From assembly GCA_026414955.1 (NCBI GenBank), contig JAOAIA010000016.1, positions 1-22,626 on the forward strand: DNA of 22,626 nt. Direction: 5' to 3'. The DNA is from Candidatus Bipolaricaulota bacterium. GTDB lineage: Bacteria > Bipolaricaulota > Bipolaricaulia > RBG-16-55-9 > DRXL01. Below the pieces are notes generated by a model that had not been told where the DNA came from, did not search any database, and saw nothing but the letters and a program-made list of their open reading frames with translations. The first letter of the stretch is position 1, and each line of letters starts with the position of its first letter. Position numbers and translations under genes: made by a program. Positions 19,535-22,626 of the stretch are shown here, in pieces.

Positions 19535-20899
19535 GTGTTCAAACCATACAAGATCAAAGTCGTCGAACCCATTAAGCTCTTGTCGCGCGCCGAGCGCGAA
19601 CAGAAGCTCAAAGAAGCCGACTATAACGTCTTTCGGCTCCGCGCCGAAGATATCTATATTGACTTATTGACGGACTCCGGCACCGGCGCTATGAGCCACG
19701 CCCAATGGGGCGCCCTGATGCAGGGCGATGAATCCTACGCAGGCGCCCAGAGCTTCTATCGTCTCGAAAAAGCCGTCAAAGATATCTTCGGGTTCAGATA
19801 TTTTATGCCCACGCATCAAGGGCGCGCTGCTGAGCATATCTTGTTCTCGACGCTCGTCAAGCCCGGAGATATCGTCCCCAACAATATGCACTTCGACACG
19901 ACGCGAGCGAACGTCTTAGCCGCTGGGGGCCAGCCCGTCAATCTCGTCATCGAAGACGCCTACGACCCGACCAAAGAGCACCCCTTCAAGGGCAATCTGG
20001 ACGTCAACGCTCTCGAAGCGCTTATAAGAAAGCACGGGCGGGAGCGCATCCCCGTGATTATGCTGACGATCACCAATAATTCGGGTGGCGGTCAGCCGGT
20101 CTCATTGAAAAATATTCGCGCTGTCAGCGAGATCGCAAAAGCCCATAAGATCCCATTCTTTCTCGACGCCTGCCGCTTCGCCGAGAACTGCTTTTTGATC
20201 AAAGAGCGCGAGCCCGGTTTTTCTCACAAGGGGCCCATCGAGATCGCCCGCGAAATCTTCTCGCTCGCCGACGGCATGACTTTTTCGGCTAAAAAAGACG
20301 CGATCACCAACATTGGGGGCTTGCTCGCGATGAACGACGAAGAGTTATACTGGCGCTGCGTACAGAAATTGATCCTCTTTGAGGGCTTCCCGACGTATGG
20401 GGGCCTGGCCGGGCGCGACTTGGAAGCGATCGCTGTCGGACTATACGAAGCTTTAGACGAAGAGTATCTCCGTGATAGAATCGGACAGACGCGCTATTTG
20501 GGCGAGCGCCTCAAAGCCGAGAAAATTCCGATCATCGAGCCTATTGGCGGTCACGCCGTCTACATAGACGCGCTGAGATTTCTGCCCCATATTCCCCAGA
20601 GAGAATTTCCCGCGCAAGCGTTGGTGATCGCGCTCTATCGCGAGGGCGGGGTGCGCGCCGTCGAGATCGGCAGCACCATGTTCGCCAAGCGCGACGAGAA
20701 GACAGGCCAAGAGATCTATCCCAAATTAGAGCTGGTGCGCTTAGCGATCCCTCGGCGCGTCTACACCCAAGAGCATCTCGATCACGTTGTCGAGACTCTG
20801 AAAAAGATACGAGATCAGCGCGACACGCTTCGGGGGGTGCAGCTGATCTTTGGCGAAGGGCCACTGCGACATTTCATCGCTCGTTTTGCTCCCCTCTAG
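19535..20899 (+). CDS. tnaA: Tryptophanase-like PLP-dependent beta-eliminating lyase
   Basis: A 454-residue fold-type I PLP enzyme of the tryptophanase/tyrosine phenol-lyase family, aligning over its whole length. PTHQGRAAEH, TNNSGGGQPVSL, FLDACRFAENCF and FSAKKDAITNIGG (PLP lysine, probably K254) are clear. Positions that separate the two activities favour tryptophanase: FDTT with D121 (Thr in tyrosine phenol-lyase), VRAVEIGS (isoleucine where the phenol-lyase has arginine) and LRHF with H446 (Phe in the phenol-lyase). It would make indole, pyruvate and ammonia from tryptophan. The start is GTG 19535, with TGAGGT as ribosome site. No leader peptide with Trp codons and no tnaB permease is seen. 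It follows an acyl-CoA dehydrogenase and two binding proteins. Confidence 0.9.
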   Translation: MFKPYKIKVVEPIKLLSRAEREQKLKEADYNVFRLRAEDIYIDLLTDSGTGAMSHAQWGALMQGDESYAGAQSFYRLEKAVKDIFGFRYFMPTHQGRAAEHILFSTLVKPGDIVPNNMHFDTTRANVLAAGGQPVNLVIEDAYDPTKEHPFKGNLDVNALEALIRKHGRERIPVIMLTITNNSGGGQPVSLKNIRAVSEIAKAHKIPFFLDACRFAENCFLIKEREPGFSHKGPIEIAREIFSLADGMTFSAKKDAITNIGGLLAMNDEELYWRCVQKLILFEGFPTYGGLAGRDLEAIAVGLYEALDEEYLRDRIGQTRYLGERLKAEKIPIIEPIGGHAVYIDALRFLPHIPQREFPAQALVIALYREGGVRAVEIGSTMFAKRDEKTGQEIYPKLELVRLAIPRRVYTQEHLDHVVETLKKIRDQRDTLRGVQLIFGEGPLRHFIARFAPL

Positions 20900-20953
20900 G
20901 TGACCAACGTCGCTCTTAATAGTGACAGAAGTCCTTGCCTTCGGCGTGCAGCC

Positions 20954-20984
20954 CCTCTACCGTAAGCGTCAAGGTGAGAGGGAA
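20954..20984 (+). other. Hairpin downstream of tnaA
   Basis: CCCTCTACC pairs with GGTGAGAGGG (one bulged G) around an 11-base loop about 55 bases after the tnaA stop. It lacks a T-tract, so it is a weak terminator candidate. The remaining sequence up to about 21040 shows no gene. Confidence 0.35.
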
Positions 20985-21099
20985 TGCCCCGTGCGAGTGA
21001 GCCTCAAATGATTGCTTTTCTCCACCTGCGGGAAAGGGATTTTTCGGCTATACTATATAATAAGGGGGTAAGGGCTGGTAATCGTTTGAGATTCCTCGC

Positions 21100-21277
21100 A
21101 CACCTCCTAAAGAGCGAAGAGCTTGGCTGGGCGTGACGCCCTCAGGGGGTATGTCCAGGGTTTTGCCCGCATCCTCAGCGGGATTTTTCCCCAGCGGCCC
21201 TCGTAGCGCGGCGTAAGCCGCAGGCCAAGCTCTTCCCTCTTGCCCTTCTCTGCAGAAGGGCCAACCTCCTCTAGGAC
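21100..21277 (-). ncRNA. Candidate structured non-coding RNA, unassigned family
   Basis: The minus strand downstream of a near-consensus promoter has no credible ORF and folds well. Seen from the 5' end: GCCCTTCT/AGAAGGGC (GCAG loop), then a closing stem AAGAGCTTGGC (near 21231) pairing with GCCAAGCTCTT (near 21118). Inside it are GCGGC-TTAC-GCCGC, a bulged hairpin with apex CCCGC/GCGGG and the flanking GGGG/CCCT and AGGG/CCCT helices, and GGGCG-TCA-CGCCC. This is a multi-branched RNA of about 110 bases within a transcript of about 180. I looked for SRP (GGAAG...GCAGC), RNase P, tmRNA and TPP-riboswitch core motifs and saw none; a 6S-like RNA cannot be excluded. The same symmetry could come from a MITE instead. 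Confidence 0.4.
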
Positions 21278-21282
21278 TTATT

Positions 21283-21312
21283 CTTATAGCACCAAAGACC
21301 CCCCGTTGTCAA
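21283..21312 (-). promoter_or_regulatory. Strong promoter firing into the gene-free region
   Basis: On the minus strand a perfect TTGACA (21312-21307), 18 bases, then TATAAG (21288-21283) preceded by TGC (an extended -10). Transcription would start near 21277. This is the closest promoter to consensus in the window and has no downstream ORF on its strand within 370 bases, which supports a non-coding RNA product. Confidence 0.65.
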
Positions 21313-21322
21313 GACCCCCTGA

Positions 21323-21351
21323 TTGCTGTATCGGCGCAAAACCCGTACAAT
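21323..21351 (+). promoter_or_regulatory. Promoter of the ThiF/MoeB gene
   Basis: TTGCTG (21323-21328), a 17-base spacer and TACAAT (21346-21351). The ATG at 21365 is 13 bases beyond the -10 box, so the leader is about 6 bases and has no Shine-Dalgarno site. An earlier in-frame ATG at 21350 overlaps the -10 box and is unlikely to be in the mRNA. Confidence 0.5.
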
Positions 21352-21364
21352 GCAGGGATTTCAG

Positions 21365-22153
21365 ATGATCTCAAACACGGAACTCGAACGGTACTCACGG
21401 CAGATTCTCTTAATCGGCGGGCGGGGGCAGCGCGCTCTCAAGCGCGCCAGTGTGCTCGTCGTCGGGCTGGGAGGGCTTGGCTCCCCAGCGGCGCTCTATC
21501 TCGCTGCTGCCGGCGTCGGACGGTTGGGATTGATTGACAGTGAGACGGTTGAGCTTTCCAATCTTCACAGACAGATTCTGCACGCCACGCCCGATCTAGG
21601 AGGTTCTAAAATCGAGTCTGCTTGTGAGAAGCTCAAAGCCCTCAACCCTCACGTCGAGCTGATCGCGCACCCTGAGCGATTGACATCCCAGAACGCGCTC
21701 ACAATCTTAAAAGACTATGACGTGATCGTGGACGGCTCCGATAATTTCCCCACGCGATACCTGGTGAACGATGCGTGTGTTCTGTTACAGAAGCCCAACG
21801 TGCACGGGAGCGTCTTGGGATTTGAAGGGCAAGTAACAGTCTTTGCGCCGGGCGGGCCGTGCTATCGCTGTCTCTACGAAAAGCCTCCCACGCCGGGGAC
21901 GGTAGCTTCTTGTGCCGAAGCAGGGGTCTTCCCGACGATCGCGGGGCTGGTGGGGCTGCTCCAAGCCAATGAAGCCCTGAAGCTCATAGTCGGGATCGAG
22001 CCGACGCTCACAGGGCGGCTGCTCTTGATAGAGGCGCGCGCGCTCTCGTTCAGCGAGATCGCGCTCCAGCGCAATCCAGAATGTGCCATCTGCGGGGAGC
22101 ACCCGATACTTACCGAGCTGATAGATTACGAGGAGTTCTGCGGGCGGCGCTGA
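21365..22153 (+). CDS. ThiF/MoeB/HesA-family E1-like adenylyltransferase
   Basis: A 262-residue enzyme that adenylates the C-terminal glycine of a ubiquitin-like sulfur carrier (ThiS, MoaD or a cysteine-synthesis relative). The nucleotide site VLVVGLGGLGSPAALYLAAAG, LIDSETVELSNLHRQILH and DGSDNFPTRYLVND are all present. Two zinc-binding pairs are visible, C166/C169 (CYRCLYEKPP) and C240/C243 (CAICGEHP), as is the SCAEAG segment with C183. There is no C-terminal rhodanese domain. ThiF, MoeB and HesA types are not separated by sequence alone, and no thi, moa or moe genes are in the window. The start ATG 21365 begins MISNTELERYSRQILL, which fits the family. It ends flush against the proC stop on the other strand. 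Confidence 0.92.
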   Translation: MISNTELERYSRQILLIGGRGQRALKRASVLVVGLGGLGSPAALYLAAAGVGRLGLIDSETVELSNLHRQILHATPDLGGSKIESACEKLKALNPHVELIAHPERLTSQNALTILKDYDVIVDGSDNFPTRYLVNDACVLLQKPNVHGSVLGFEGQVTVFAPGGPCYRCLYEKPPTPGTVASCAEAGVFPTIAGLVGLLQANEALKLIVGIEPTLTGRLLLIEARALSFSEIALQRNPECAICGEHPILTELIDYEEFCGRR

Positions 22154-22607
22154 TCACTGCGACAGCTCTTTCGATTTCTCTGTAGCACGATCTACGGTCT
22201 TAATGAGCGTGACGCGAATCCCGCCGTCTTCCAAGGCCATGATCCCGTCAATCGTAACGCCAGCAGGCGTCGTCACTTCGTCCTTGAGTTTCGCCGGGTG
22301 CTCGCTCGTCTCCAGGACCATCTTTGCTGCCCCCAAGAGCGATTGCGCTGCTAAGATCGTCGAGAGCGACCGAGGCAGCCCGACTTTGACCCCGCCCTCG
22401 GCTAAAGCTTCGATCATGATATATGCATACGCCGGGCCGCTCCCCGAAAGAGCCGTCACCGCGTCCATCAAGTCTTCATTGTCAATCACCGCAACCAGGC
22501 CGACCGCAGCAAAGATCTCTTTAGCAAGCTCGATATGCTCTTTAGACGCATACCGCCCTGGGCAGAGCACGGTCATCCCGGCATTCACTAAGCAGGGCGT
22601 GTTGGGC
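22154..22607 (-). CDS. proC: Pyrroline-5-carboxylate reductase, 5' part missing at contig edge
   Basis: The C-terminal part (about 150 residues) of ProC, which reduces 1-pyrroline-5-carboxylate to proline with NAD(P)H. The segment PNTPCLVNAGMTVLCPGRYA at the broken end, VTALSGSGPAYAYIMIEALAEGGVKVGLPR and TPAGVTIDGIMALEDGG are diagnostic. The N-terminal Rossmann domain lies beyond the window. The reading frame ends at base 22607, where sequence resembling a transposon mosaic end begins, so the first start candidate (GTG 22588) is not the true start. It is convergent with the ThiF gene: the two stop codons abut, with no terminator between them. Confidence 0.94.
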
Positions 22608-22626
22608 CTGTCTCTTATACACCTCT
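22608..22626 (+). other. Tn5/Nextera mosaic-end sequence (likely untrimmed adapter)
   Basis: The final 19 bases read CTGTCTCTTATACACCTCT, matching the Tn5 mosaic end used in Nextera libraries at 18 of 19 positions. It interrupts proC directly after an intact conserved segment. It is best explained as library adapter rather than genomic sequence. Confidence 0.88.

Noticed and set aside
21100..21277. SRP RNA, RNase P RNA or tmRNA
   Set aside because: The hallmark sequences (SRP apical loop, RNase P conserved cores, tmRNA tag frame and tRNA-like ends) were not found by eye on either strand.
21061..21322. TPP or molybdenum-cofactor riboswitch upstream of the ThiF gene
   Set aside because: The conserved thi-box segments are absent, and the promoter of the ThiF gene lies downstream of the structure, so it would not be in that mRNA.
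1..22626. CRISPR array or phage/integrative element
   Set aside because: No spaced direct repeats, integrase, phage structural genes or cas genes are visible; only small palindromic repeats and one IS remnant.

Overview
The window is about 22.6 kb of a bacterial chromosome, probably one end of a metagenome-assembled contig. It is gene-dense and moderately GC-rich. Nearly all genes are housekeeping genes: two aminoacyl-tRNA synthetases, folate and isoprenoid biosynthesis, tRNA modification, an RNase G-like gene and proC. Prediction of GlnRS, the MEP-pathway enzyme IspG, bacterial-type ProRS and periplasmic binding proteins with cleavable non-lipoprotein signals fits a deep-branching bacterium with a periplasm. 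A Bipolaricaulota/Acetothermia-like origin is only a guess. The last 19 bases match the Tn5/Nextera mosaic end with one mismatch, so the right edge is most likely untrimmed library adapter.

Layout. 76-794 (+): an AbrB-type antitoxin and a PIN-domain toxin. 949-1023 (-): tRNA-Val(CAC). 7577 down to 1080 (-): a tightly packed run of BrnT-like toxin, CopG/BrnA-like antitoxin, glnS, metallophosphoesterase, folC, folB, folK and rng-like gene, with ATGA overlaps at several junctions. 7578-8549: an accessory patch with one or two small membrane-protein ORFs (possibly one frameshifted gene), a strong hairpin and a decayed IS transposase. 14398 down to 8550 (-): miaB, PfkB-family sugar kinase, CBS-domain protein, ispG, small membrane protein, proS, again mostly overlapping. 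14481-20899 (+): a YbgC-like thioesterase, two tandem paralogous branched-chain-type substrate-binding proteins (one with a Tat and one with a Sec signal), an acyl-CoA dehydrogenase and a tryptophanase-like PLP lyase; together these suggest amino-acid uptake and catabolism. 20900-21364: a gene-free stretch with a candidate structured RNA behind a near-consensus minus-strand promoter. 21365-22153 (+): ThiF/MoeB-type E1-like enzyme. 22154-22607 (-): proC, cut at the contig edge.

Most notable are four things. (1) Palindromic repeats sit at gene junctions. One lies in frame inside the metallophosphoesterase gene, and two supply the C-terminal tails of IspG and MiaB. (2) A toxin-antitoxin pair overlaps glnS. 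(3) There is an unassigned structured RNA candidate at 21100-21277. (4) Several promoters lie so close to the start codon that the mRNAs should be leaderless or nearly so, and two genes (rng, folB) have conserved N-termini that reach upstream of any canonical start codon. I did not recognise a wholly new multi-gene system.
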